Assembly (NCBI RefSeq): GCF_004329715.1
Contig: NZ_JXSY01000003.1
Location: forward strand, 62,001-126,000
DNA from: Bowmanella sp. JS7-9
GTDB lineage: Bacteria > Pseudomonadota > Gammaproteobacteria > Enterobacterales > Alteromonadaceae
DNA length: 64,000 bases
Reading direction: 5' to 3'
Position numbers and translations under genes: made by a program. The notes beneath the pieces were generated by a model that was not told the origin of the DNA, made no database searches, and saw only the letters and a program-made list of their open reading frames with translations. Below, piece by piece: positions 16,878 to 25,900 of the stretch. Numbering within the stretch: position 1 is the stretch's first letter; each line of letters starts with the position of its first letter.

Positions 16878-18797
16878 TTACTGCTCTTGCATCTGTTCTA
16901 ATTCGTCCCAGCGCTCATAGGCGACGGACAAATTGGCTTCCAATTCTGCCAATTGGTTCAGCACTTTTTGTGCATCACCTGCATCTTGTTTAAAGAAATC
17001 CGGTTGATTTACCAGTTCCTGTAATCTTGCTACCTCTGTTTCCATGGTCTCAATCTGACCGGGTAGCTGTTCGAGCTCAAGTTTGGCCTTGTATGATAAC
17101 TTTTTAGACCGCGCCGGAGAAGACTTGGCGATTTGACTTTGCTTCTGCTCAGAAGTTTCACGTACTGCGGCTTTTTCCTCGGCTTGTACGCGCGCCTTAT
17201 CAGCATACCACTGATAAATATCCTGATAACCGCCAACAAACTCACGAATTACTCCATCACCCTCAAAATACAAACTGGCGGCAACCACATTATCAACAAA
17301 CTCCCGGTCGTGGCTGACCAACAACAACGTACCGTCGTATTGCCCCAAAACCTCCTCTAATAGCTCTAGGGTCTCTACATCCAGGTCATTGGTAGGTTCA
17401 TCGAGGATCAATAAATTGCTGGGTTTGGCCAGTATTTTGGCCAATAGCAAGCGATTTTTCTCGCCGCCGGATAACGCACCAACCGGCACATTGATCCGCT
17501 CAGGCGAAAACAAAAAATCCTGCAAATAGCTAATCACATGGCGTGAGCGCCCATTAATCGTCAGTTCCCGCTTGCCATCGGCGATGGTATCAATCAGAGT
17601 TTTATTTGGGTCTAATTGACTACGATGCTGGTCAAAATAGGCAATTTCCAAATTGGTGCCGCGTTTAATTAAGCCTTGCTGGGCTTCGAGATCACCGAGC
17701 AACAGTTTAATCAGGGTCGACTTGCCACAACCATTGGCACCCACCAAGGCAAGTTTATCGCCACGTTGCACCAGTAAATCCAAACCACGGATAATCGTCT
17801 TGTTATCAATCTGGTAATGCAGGCCACTGACATCGAACACCGTTTTGCCAGAACGCTGCACGTCAGACAACGTGATGCTGGCAGCCCCCTGACGATGACG
17901 ACGCTGACGATGTTCTTCGCGCAGCGCCTTAAGTGCTCGAACCCGCCCTTCATTGCGGGTTCGGCGCGCTTTGATACCCTGTCGGATCCAGGTTTCTTCC
18001 TGAGACAATTTCTTATCAAATAAAGCGTTTTGTGTCGCTTCGACCTGTAAATCTTCGGCTTTCTTAACCAGATAAGTCGCATAATCACCTGGATAAGAGG
18101 TTAACGTTCCCCGATCCAGATCGACGATACGAGTCGCCAAACGGCGGATAAATGCACGATCGTGGCTCACGAAAACCACTGCGCCACTAAAGTCCATTAA
18201 CGCATTTTCCAACCACTGAATCATCGAAATATCCAGGTGGTTTGTCGGTTCGTCCAGCAACAAAATATCCGGATTACGCACCAACGCACGAGCTAACGCC
18301 GCCTTACGACGCCAACCACCAGATAAACTACTTAACATGGCGTTGCCATCCAGTTGCAACTGCATCAGTACCGCTTGGATCTGTTGCTCTAACTGCCAGC
18401 CATTGTGGTGTTCCAGTTGCTGTTGCAGGCGCTCCAGTTTTGCCAACTGCGCATCGCTGTGGTCATTTACCACGACCTGGCTCTGATGGGCGTATTCTGT
18501 TAATAACTGCCCTATCTCTGCTAATTCTTCCGCGACATAATCAAAAATACTGATATCCGTAGATAATGGCGGGTCTTGTTCCAGACGTGATATTTTTACT
18601 TCACTGCCGACGATCCGCTGACCATCATCCAGCGGCATATGGGCGCCGATAACTTTAAGTAACGTTGATTTACCACAGCCGTTGCGTCCAACCAGACATA
18701 TCCGCTCACCGGCTTTGATCACCAGTTCCACATTATCCAGTAGCGGTGGATGACCCAGACTCAAACTGGCATTTTTTAATTGCATCAACACGCTCAA
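16878..18797 (-). CDS. uup: ABC-F ATPase Uup
   Basis: A 639-residue ABC-F protein with two ATPase cassettes and no membrane segments. Walker A motifs are VGRNGCGKST (near residue 40) and VGANGCGKST (near 355). The signature motifs are LSGGWRRKAALA and LSGGEKNRLLLA, the Walker B motifs are LLLDEPTNHLD and LILDEPTNDLD, and a C-terminal coiled coil follows about residue 550. Uup acts on ribosomes and affects transposon excision in E. coli. The TTG at 18797 overlaps the upstream TGA as TTGA and has AGGA 9 bases before it; an ATG four codons later is less well placed. Confidence 0.93.
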   Translation of the reverse strand: MSVLMQLKNASLSLGHPPLLDNVELVIKAGERICLVGRNGCGKSTLLKVIGAHMPLDDGQRIVGSEVKISRLEQDPPLSTDISIFDYVAEELAEIGQLLTEYAHQSQVVVNDHSDAQLAKLERLQQQLEHHNGWQLEQQIQAVLMQLQLDGNAMLSSLSGGWRRKAALARALVRNPDILLLDEPTNHLDISMIQWLENALMDFSGAVVFVSHDRAFIRRLATRIVDLDRGTLTSYPGDYATYLVKKAEDLQVEATQNALFDKKLSQEETWIRQGIKARRTRNEGRVRALKALREEHRQRRHRQGAASITLSDVQRSGKTVFDVSGLHYQIDNKTIIRGLDLLVQRGDKLALVGANGCGKSTLIKLLLGDLEAQQGLIKRGTNLEIAYFDQHRSQLDPNKTLIDTIADGKRELTINGRSRHVISYLQDFLFSPERINVPVGALSGGEKNRLLLAKILAKPSNLLILDEPTNDLDVETLELLEEVLGQYDGTLLLVSHDREFVDNVVAASLYFEGDGVIREFVGGYQDIYQWYADKARVQAEEKAAVRETSEQKQSQIAKSSPARSKKLSYKAKLELEQLPGQIETMETEVARLQELVNQPDFFKQDAGDAQKVLNQLAELEANLSVAYERWDELEQMQEQ

Positions 18798-19021
18798 CGG
18801 ACAAATTCCTGTAAATCGCTCTGCATAAATGGCCAGCCCAGCTCTTTACCTGAGTCTGTGCGCTTTAAGACCGGGATACGAACGCCGTACAGTGCGAACA
18901 AGCTATCGTCAAAGGCGATATCAATCGTCTCTACAGATAAGGATAATTGCTCGCACAGGGCTTTAGCCTGCTCGCATAAATGGCACTCGGCAGTACTGTA
19001 TAAAATCAGGGAACTTGTCAT
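18794..19021 (-). CDS. Glutaredoxin-like small protein
   Basis: A 75-residue thioredoxin-fold protein of the DUF836/glutaredoxin-like type, with a redox-type motif C-H-L-C in YSTAECHLCEQAKALCEQL and the cis-proline segment YGVRIPVLK. The ATG at 19021 overlaps the rlmKL stop as ATGA, and its own stop overlaps the uup start, so it is translationally coupled on both sides. E. coli lacks a gene at this point between rlmKL and uup. Its redox partner is unknown. Confidence 0.85.
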   Translation of the reverse strand: MTSSLILYSTAECHLCEQAKALCEQLSLSVETIDIAFDDSLFALYGVRIPVLKRTDSGKELGWPFMQSDLQEFVR

Positions 19022-21111
19022 GCTTGTTTCGTGAATAACCAACAATGATGAATTTTAGGATTGCGTTTAAAATCTTCCGGCAGGGTCTTCGCATTCCAAT
19101 CTGTGATGCTTAGCCCTAACGCCTGCACGGCCTCCTCATCGAGCTTAAACTTGCGCAGGTTGTTGGAAAAAATGATCTCCCCTCCCGGTGCCAGACGTTT
19201 GACCGCATCGGCTAACAAGGCAATATGGTCACGCTGTACATCCCACACATTATTCATGCGTTTGGAGTTAGAGAAGGATGGCGGGTCGATAAATATCAGA
19301 TCGTATTCACCACGGTCTGATTTCAACCATTGCAAACAATCGGCCTGCTCAAAGCGATAGGCGCCACTTAAGCGATTCAGGCTAAAGTTACGTTTTGCCC
19401 ATTCCAGATACGTGCGCGACATATCGACTGTAGTAATACGACGCGCGCCACCTAAAGCGGCATGCACTGATACACTGCCCGTGTAAGAAAATAAATTCAG
19501 CACTTCTTTATGGCGACTACGCGCCTGCACCAGCTGACGTGTTACACGGTGATCCAGGAATAAGCCTGTGTCCAGATAGTCATGCAGGTTAACCCATAAC
19601 TTTGCGCCGTTTTCATACACTTCAATGTATTCACGACGCTGATCGAGTTTATTGTATTGCTTTGCGCCTTTCTGCTGTTCACGCACTTTCAGCACAATGC
19701 GATCCGCAGCCACATTGAGCGCTGCTGGCAGCGCGGCAACCACTTCCATCAGACGTTGGCGGGTCTTGGCTTCCGGCACATTTTTTGGCGCGGCGTATTC
19801 CTGCACCACCACCCAGTCGGCATAGACATCAATAGCGACGTTATATTCTGGTAAGTCGGCATCGTAAACCCGGTAGCAATTGACATTCTGGGTCTTCAGC
19901 CATTTTTTAAGCTTGACCAGATTTTTACCTAAACGATTGGCAAAATCGTTATTTTGCGGTGCCTCGCGAACCTCACAGTTGCGCTCATCCAGCAGGTAAT
20001 TAACCAATTGGCATTCCAACTTGCCATTCATCAAGTTGTATTGCTTGCTGGCGCTGAGCTTCATCTGGCGCAGTAGATCGCGGTTAGAGGTGAGCATAGA
20101 GACATGCCAATCTTTAAACGCCACTTTTAACTGACTGCCCCAACTGGCGAAAAGCGGCAACAGATTGGCCAGTTCACCAAGGCGCTCGCCATACGGTGGG
20201 TTAGTAACGATGAAGCCCGGTTGCTCACAGGGGGCGGTCAAATTTTCGACGCTACCGTGACTGAAATGGATCCATTGTTCTACCCCGGCAGAACGCGCGT
20301 TATCACGGGCCATATCAACCATGGACTGGCTGATATCATTGGCATAAAACACCGATGAGGGGATGACTTGAGCTTGTTTGGCTAATTGCACCAGTTGCGT
20401 CCACAGGCTTTCATCATGACCAAGCCAATGACTGAATCCCCAATGGCGTCGGCTTAAACCTGGCGCAATATTCGCCGCCATCAACGCAGCTTCAATCACT
20501 ACGGTGCCAGAGCCACACATTGGATCGAGCAATGGCTTACTCATATCTGCCGTCCAGCCACTGCGGATTAACATGGCTGCGGCCAGATGTTCTTTCACCG
20601 GCGCTTCACCGGTTTCCAGACGATAGTGACGCTGGTGCAAACTGCCACCGGAGACATCCAGATAAAGTTTGGCAACCTGACGATGTAAACGTACATGTAA
20701 GCGCCAATCGGCTTCTTGTTTGTCCACATTCGGGCGACGGTTCAGTCGTTGCTGGTATAGATCGACGACGGCATCTTTTACTTTTAGCGCGCCGAATTGG
20801 GTATTACGAATGGTATTGTCGGTGCCATGAAAATCTACTGCAAATGAACGCTCAACGGCAAAATGCGCTGGCCAGTCGACACCCGATGCCAACTGGTACA
20901 GATGATCTGCATGGGTCACCGACCCTTCGGCCAATTGCAGTAAAACACGGTTGGCCAGACGGGAATGCAGACAGATACGATACATATCAGCCATCTCGCC
21001 TTCAACCAGCACTAAACCGGGTTTAAGTTGAAACGTTAATGTTGGGCACAGCTGCTGGAGTTCAGCCAGTAAGACATCTTCCAAGCCTTTGGCGGCAGTA
21101 ATGGTAAGTAA
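19018..21111 (-). CDS. rlmKL: Bifunctional 23S rRNA methyltransferase RlmKL
   Basis: A fused enzyme that makes m2G2445 and m7G2069 in 23S rRNA (697 aa; E. coli 702). The N-terminal THUMP-containing half ends in the RlmL methyltransferase with DPMCGSGTVVIEAA and the N6/N2-type motif VTNPPYGERLGEL. The C-terminal RlmK half has LNLFSYTGSVSVHAALGGA and FIDPPSFSNSKRM. The GTG at 21111 is chosen: AAGG lies 5 bases upstream and the product starts like E. coli RlmL, directly before TITAAKGLED. An ATG at 21141 and one further upstream give unusual extensions. Confidence 0.93.
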   Translation of the reverse strand, partial: LLTITAAKGLEDVLLAELQQLCPTLTFQLKPGLVLVEGEMADMYRICLHSRLANRVLLQLAEGSVTHADHLYQLASGVDWPAHFAVERSFAVDFHGTDNTIRNTQFGALKVKDAVVDLYQQRLNRRPNVDKQEADWRLHVRLHRQVAKLYLDVSGGSLHQRHYRLETGEAPVKEHLAAAMLIRSGWTADMSKPLLDPMCGSGTVVIEAALMAANIAPGLSRRHWGFSHWLGHDESLWTQLVQLAKQAQVIPSSVFYANDISQSMVDMARDNARSAGVEQWIHFSHGSVENLTAPCEQPGFIVTNPPYGERLGELANLLPLFASWGSQLKVAFKDWHVSMLTSNRDLLRQMKLSASKQYNLMNGKLECQLVNYLLDERNCEVREAPQNNDFANRLGKNLVKLKKWLKTQNVNCYRVYDADLPEYNVAIDVYADWVVVQEYAAPKNVPEAKTRQRLMEVVAALPAALNVAADRIVLKVREQQKGAKQYNKLDQRREYIEVYENGAKLWVNLHDYLDTGLFLDHRVTRQLVQARSRHKEVLNLFSYTGSVSVHAALGGARRITTVDMSRTYLEWAKRNFSLNRLSGAYRFEQADCLQWLKSDRGEYDLIFIDPPSFSNSKRMNNVWDVQRDHIALLADAVKRLAPGGEIIFSNNLRKFKLDEEAVQALGLSITDWNAKTLPEDFKRNPKIHHCWLFTKQA

Positions 21112-21179
21112 CACAGAAACCTTAAAAAACAGTGGTGGCATGGCCACATAAAAATTGTGCGCAAGTATACCGCACAGAT

Positions 21180-21205
21180 AAAAAAAAAGCCCCAATTGTG
21201 GGGCT
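21180..21205 (-). terminator. Intrinsic terminator after zapC
   Basis: The stem AGCCCC / GGGGCT has a run of at least eight T residues on the minus strand. It lies between zapC and rlmKL, so rlmKL probably needs readthrough or its own promoter. Confidence 0.8.
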
Positions 21206-21215
21206 ATCAAGGGGA

Positions 21216-21746
21216 TTAGGCGTACCGCGCTAACGGTGCGTCTGGCAGATAGGGATATAAGTAGTTGTGCATGACCTTGATCACCTCAAATTGCTTAAGG
21301 GATTTTTGTCCATCCAACAGCATGCTGGCGCTAATCAGCATACACAGGCTGGCGTGTTGGTCAGCTTCTACTTGTAACACTAAACCTTGCCCATCGATGT
21401 TTTCTAACAATGCCAGCCCGGCATGAACTCCGGCATATGACTGACGATTGAAATACCAACTCTTGGGCATTTGCGGTTTATAGAACTTTTGTACCGCCGT
21501 GGCATTGAGTGCAATTTGGGTCAATTGGGCGGCGCTGAACTCGCCCGCATGCACCTGCAACTTCTCTGTCACTTCAATATAAAACTGCATATCTTCCAGA
21601 CTGAAACCCTGGCGGTCCTGAGCATCCGGATTCAGTTGTTTCGCACGATATGGCGTCATAAATACCATCTCGTCAGACAACTCAATCGCCAGACAATCCT
21701 GTGTCTTATCGTAGTACCAACACCAGTCTTTACTTGGTTGTAACAT
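21216..21746 (-). CDS. zapC: Cell division protein ZapC
   Basis: A 176-residue protein matching ZapC: the start KDWCWYYDKTQDCLAIELSD, then MVFMTPYRAKQLNPDA and the signature YKPQMPKSWYF. ZapC binds FtsZ and stabilises protofilament bundles at the division site. It follows pyrD on the same strand as in E. coli, with a terminator directly downstream. It is soluble, with no signal peptide. Confidence 0.92.
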   Translation of the reverse strand: MLQPSKDWCWYYDKTQDCLAIELSDEMVFMTPYRAKQLNPDAQDRQGFSLEDMQFYIEVTEKLQVHAGEFSAAQLTQIALNATAVQKFYKPQMPKSWYFNRQSYAGVHAGLALLENIDGQGLVLQVEADQHASLCMLISASMLLDGQKSLKQFEVIKVMHNYLYPYLPDAPLARYA

Positions 21747-21854
21747 TGCGATTTTCCATTCAGTTGCTCAAGCACCGTTCGTAACAGCTTAACGTTAAGA
21801 TCATGTTTTTAAAGGAATATTTAATTCTTTTTTGTGAGTCTTTAAACAGGATCA

Positions 21855-22862
21855 TTATAAAGACTTTACGATCTTGGCGATCAGATCCGGTCCTTGATAG
21901 ATCAATGAAGAATACAACTGGATCAAAGGCGATCCCGCCTTGATCCGCTGCTGTGCCGCGGTCGGCGAGTCGATACCCCCTACCCCGATCACTGGCATTG
22001 CACCATCAAGTCGAGCGATTAATTTTTCACAGATCGTTTGGCTTTGCACGGTTAACACCGAACCGGATAAGCCCCCTGCTTCATTGGCATGTTTAAGGCC
22101 CTGAACCTGACTACGATCTAATGTGGTATTTGTCGCTATTACCCCATCGATACCCGAGCTGACAAAATTATCTGCCATGGAAAACAATTCCTCATCAGAT
22201 AAATCTGGGGCGATTTTGACCAGCAACGGCACATATTTTCCATGCAGATCGGACAGACGGGTCTGCGCCGACTTCAATCCACCGAGCAATTGCGCCAGCG
22301 CATCGCCATGCTGCAAATTCCGCAATCCAGGGGTGTTGGGTGAGGAAATATTGATCGTCACGTAACTGGCATGGGCATAAACCTTTTCCAGACAAATCAG
22401 ATAATCACTCAGGGCATCTTGCTCTTCAGTAGTTTTGTTTTTACCGATATTGATACCCAGCACACCGTCGTATTCAGCCTGCTTAACCTGCTCGACCAGA
22501 TAATCCACCCCTTTATTGTTGAATCCCATGCGATTAATAATCGCCTGCTTCTCAGGTAGGCGGAATAAACGTGGTTTATCATTACCGGCTTGCGGACGTG
22601 GTGTAACCGTCCCTACTTCGATAAAACCAAATCCCATTTTTGCAAAGGCATCGATGCACTCGCCGTTTTTATCTAACCCAGCAGCTAAACCAAGCGGATT
22701 TTTAAAACGAAGGCCGAATAGTTCAACCGGCTTTTCCGGTAAATTTTGCGTGTAAAAGGACGAGAGGAAATTGTGTTGCGTCCACTTGAGGCTATCCATG
22801 GTGAGGTTATGTGACGTTTCCGCATCCAGACTGAACAACAAGTTTTTTAAAATACCGTACAA
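21855..22862 (-). CDS. pyrD: Dihydroorotate dehydrogenase (quinone), class 2
   Basis: FMN enzyme of pyrimidine synthesis that oxidises dihydroorotate using membrane quinone (335 aa). The N-terminal membrane-associating helices ([18 protein letters not shown]) mark class 2. Catalytic Ser174 lies in [10 protein letters not shown]; other motifs are [25 protein letters not shown] and [10 protein letters not shown]. The start codon is TTG at 22862: GGGG sits about 8 bases upstream and the product aligns with E. coli PyrD from residue 1. A gdhB terminator lies just upstream, so pyrD needs its own promoter in that short gap. Confidence 0.96.
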   Translation of the reverse strand: MYGILKNLLFSLDAETSHNLTMDSLKWTQHNFLSSFYTQNLPEKPVELFGLRFKNPLGLAAGLDKNGECIDAFAKMGFGFIEVGTVTPRPQAGNDKPRLFRLPEKQAIINRMGFNNKGVDYLVEQVKQAEYDGVLGINIGKNKTTEEQDALSDYLICLEKVYAHASYVTINISSPNTPGLRNLQHGDALAQLLGGLKSAQTRLSDLHGKYVPLLVKIAPDLSDEELFSMADNFVSSGIDGVIATNTTLDRSQVQGLKHANEAGGLSGSVLTVQSQTICEKLIARLDGAMPVIGVGGIDSPTAAQQRIKAGSPLIQLYSSLIYQGPDLIAKIVKSL

Positions 22863-22886
22863 AATTAAGCCCCTTTATTTTGGATA

Positions 22887-22916
22887 ATAAAAAGCCCCGG
22901 GCGAACCGAGGCTTTT
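22887..22916 (-). terminator. Intrinsic terminator after gdhB
   Basis: The stem AAAAGCCCCGG / CCGAGGCTTTT, with one mismatch, ends in T residues on the minus strand. It lies 25 bases past the gdhB stop and 25 bases before the pyrD start. Confidence 0.82.
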
Positions 22917-22940
22917 AACGTAACTAGCGTAAGGCGGGGA

Positions 22941-25900
22941 TTAACCGCAATTAACACTAAGTAGCATCAATTCACGCAATGCCACTGAGAACTTGGCAAA
23001 TTCGTGTGTGGTGCTGGTTTTGAATTCGTACATCATATTCGTCCAGCGTTCCAGCAGGTATTGATGTGCCTGCATCCACTCATCCAGAATTGTATCTGTA
23101 TCCGCCATGTCTTTTCCATAGCGAATCAGTACCGTAGTGAGTGAGCGCTGCTGCCAATCCAGTTCTTCACGATAGGAAGCGCGCGCCAGTGCCTGCCAGT
23201 GGTTGCCCACGTCCTGATTGTTGATTTGCTCAAGGAACCAGTGAATCTCGAGCTTGTAACCCAACTTAAAGTAAAGGCTCGCAACTTTGGCTCGCTCAGC
23301 TTTCTCCTGCTCAGCCACCTGCGCCAGGTCAAACGCAGAGAACAACGTACTTAAACAGGCGACATGGAATGCCAACTCTTTTGGCACGCCTTTGCCAATC
23401 AGCTTCTCGCTATCTTTTACCAGGCCTTTATATTCATCAGGCATCAGGTAATCCGCACAGTTTTTCAGCAGGTCTTCACTGGCTGGACGATAAAAATCGA
23501 TAGCCTTTTGAATGTCCATGCCTTTCTGACCGTGACGTAAATACCAACGAGATGAGCGGCGTAAATTACGACGGATCTGATTGAGCATATGCATCTGTAC
23601 GTCTGCAGGAACCTGATTATCCAGCTTTTCGATTTGGTCAATCAGGCTCTGCGCGTCATACACCCCTTTGACGATGGCGTATGCATGAGCGATTTCCGCA
23701 ACATTACCGCCCGTCTCTTCCTGTAGGCGGTGAACAAAGTTCATGCCCATGTCGTTAACCAGATTGTTTGCCAGTTTGGTGGCAATAATCTCACCGCGCA
23801 GTGGGTGGTTTTGCATTTGTTTCGCGTATTTCTGACGCAGTACCGGCGGGAAAGCCTCTGGCAGTAACTTGGCGTGGAATGGATTATCGGTAATCTCGCT
23901 GATGTTGAGCTTCTCTTTTAACACCATTTTGCCGTAGGCAGTCAGCACAGCCAGTTCCGGGCGGGTCAGACCGGTGCCCTGAGCCAGACGCTCCGAGATT
24001 TCATCGTCAGATGGGATAAATTCCAACTCGCGGTTCAGGTAACCTTCTTTTTCCAGGCCGTGAATAAAGCGCAACTCTTCTTTGAGCATACTCACACCAG
24101 CACGGTGTGTTACAGAGATAGAACCGGTTTGACGGTAGCAATCCTGCAACACAATACGCGAAACATCATCGGTCATCTCATACAGCAATTTATTACGCTG
24201 TTTAAGCGTCATGTCGCCATCAGCAACCAGGGTGTTGAGCAGGATTTTGATATTCACTTCATTATCCGAACAGTCCACCCCACCAACGTTATCGATAAAG
24301 TCGGTATTGATGCGGCCACCGTGCATGGCGTATTCCACACGACCTAACTGAGTACAACCCAGGTTTCCGCCTTCGCCAAAAATCTTGGCGCGCAAATCTT
24401 TACCGTTAACCCGTAAGTCATCGTTAGCGCGATCGCCTACTTCGGCATGAGATTCTTTGGTTGATTTGACGTAGGTACCGATCCCTCCGTTCCAGATTAA
24501 ATCCACTTCCATTTTCAGGATGTTTTTAATCAGTTCACTCGGCGTCATTGACGCCTGACTGGTACCCAGACATTTTTTCATTTCAGCGGTCAATTTGATT
24601 GACTTAGCACTACGATGGAAAATGCCACCGCCTTTTGAAATGAGTTTGGCGTCGTAATCTTCCCAGCTGAGCTGAGGGTTTTCGAACAAACGTTTACGCT
24701 CAGCAAAGCTGGCTTTCGCATCTGGATTCGGATCGAAGAAAATATGTAAATGGTTAAAGGCTGCAATCAGACGCGTATGTTCTGATAACAACATGCCGTT
24801 ACCAAATACGTCACCGGCCATATCACCGATACCCACACAGGTAAAATCGGTGGTTTGACAATCAATACCCATTTCACGGAAATGACGTTTAACCGACTCC
24901 CAACCGCCACGAGCAGTAATGCCCATGCCTTTATGGTCGTAACCTACAGAACCACCTGATGCGAACGCATCGCCTAACCAGAAGTTGTACTCTTCTGAAA
25001 TGCCATTGGCGATATCAGAGAACGTGGCGGTTCCTTTATCCGCCGCTACAACCAGATACGGATCGTCTTCATCTAAACGCACCACATCTTTAGGCGGCAC
25101 TATGTCACCTGCGACAATGTTGTCAGTAATATCTAACAAGCTACGAATAAAGATACGGTAACAGGCTTTACCTTCCTCCAGAAACGCGGCACGACCACCT
25201 TCCGTCGGTGGTGTTTTACATACAAAACCACCTTTGGCACCGACCGGCACGATCACCGTGTTTTTAACCTGCTGGGCCTTAACCAGACCCAATACTTCGG
25301 TACGGAAATCTTCCATACGATCAGACCAGCGCAAGCCACCACGCGCAACTTTACCACCGCGCAAGTGCACACCTTCAACCCGAGGTGAGTAGACGAAAAT
25401 TTCGAACTTAGGTAATGGCAGCGGCATTTCCGGAATCAGATCAGGCTGCACTTTAAAGCTGATATACGGCTTGTCGTTACCTTCCGCATCTTTCTGATAG
25501 AAGTTGGTGCGAAGGGTCGCCAGAATCATGTCCATATAGCGACGGATAATCCGGTCATCATCCAGGTTATTCACCGCTTCCAGTTCATGTTTAATAGTGG
25601 CAATGGTTTCTTCAACGCGTTTTTCATTGCGTTTGATAAACGGATTAAAGCGCAAATCAAACAAATCAGTCAGTAATTTCGCAATATTCGGATAACTGTC
25701 CAACGTACGTGCAATATAGTCCTTACTGAATGAACTACCGGTTTGACGCATATATTTGGCATAGGCACGCAGAATCGTCACCGTACGCCCCAGCATACCG
25801 GCCCCCAACACCAAACGGTTAAAGCTGTCATCTTCCAGTTGCTTATTCCATACCTGAGAGAAGGCTTCCTGGAATAACCCTTGTGCTTTATCCAGACTCA

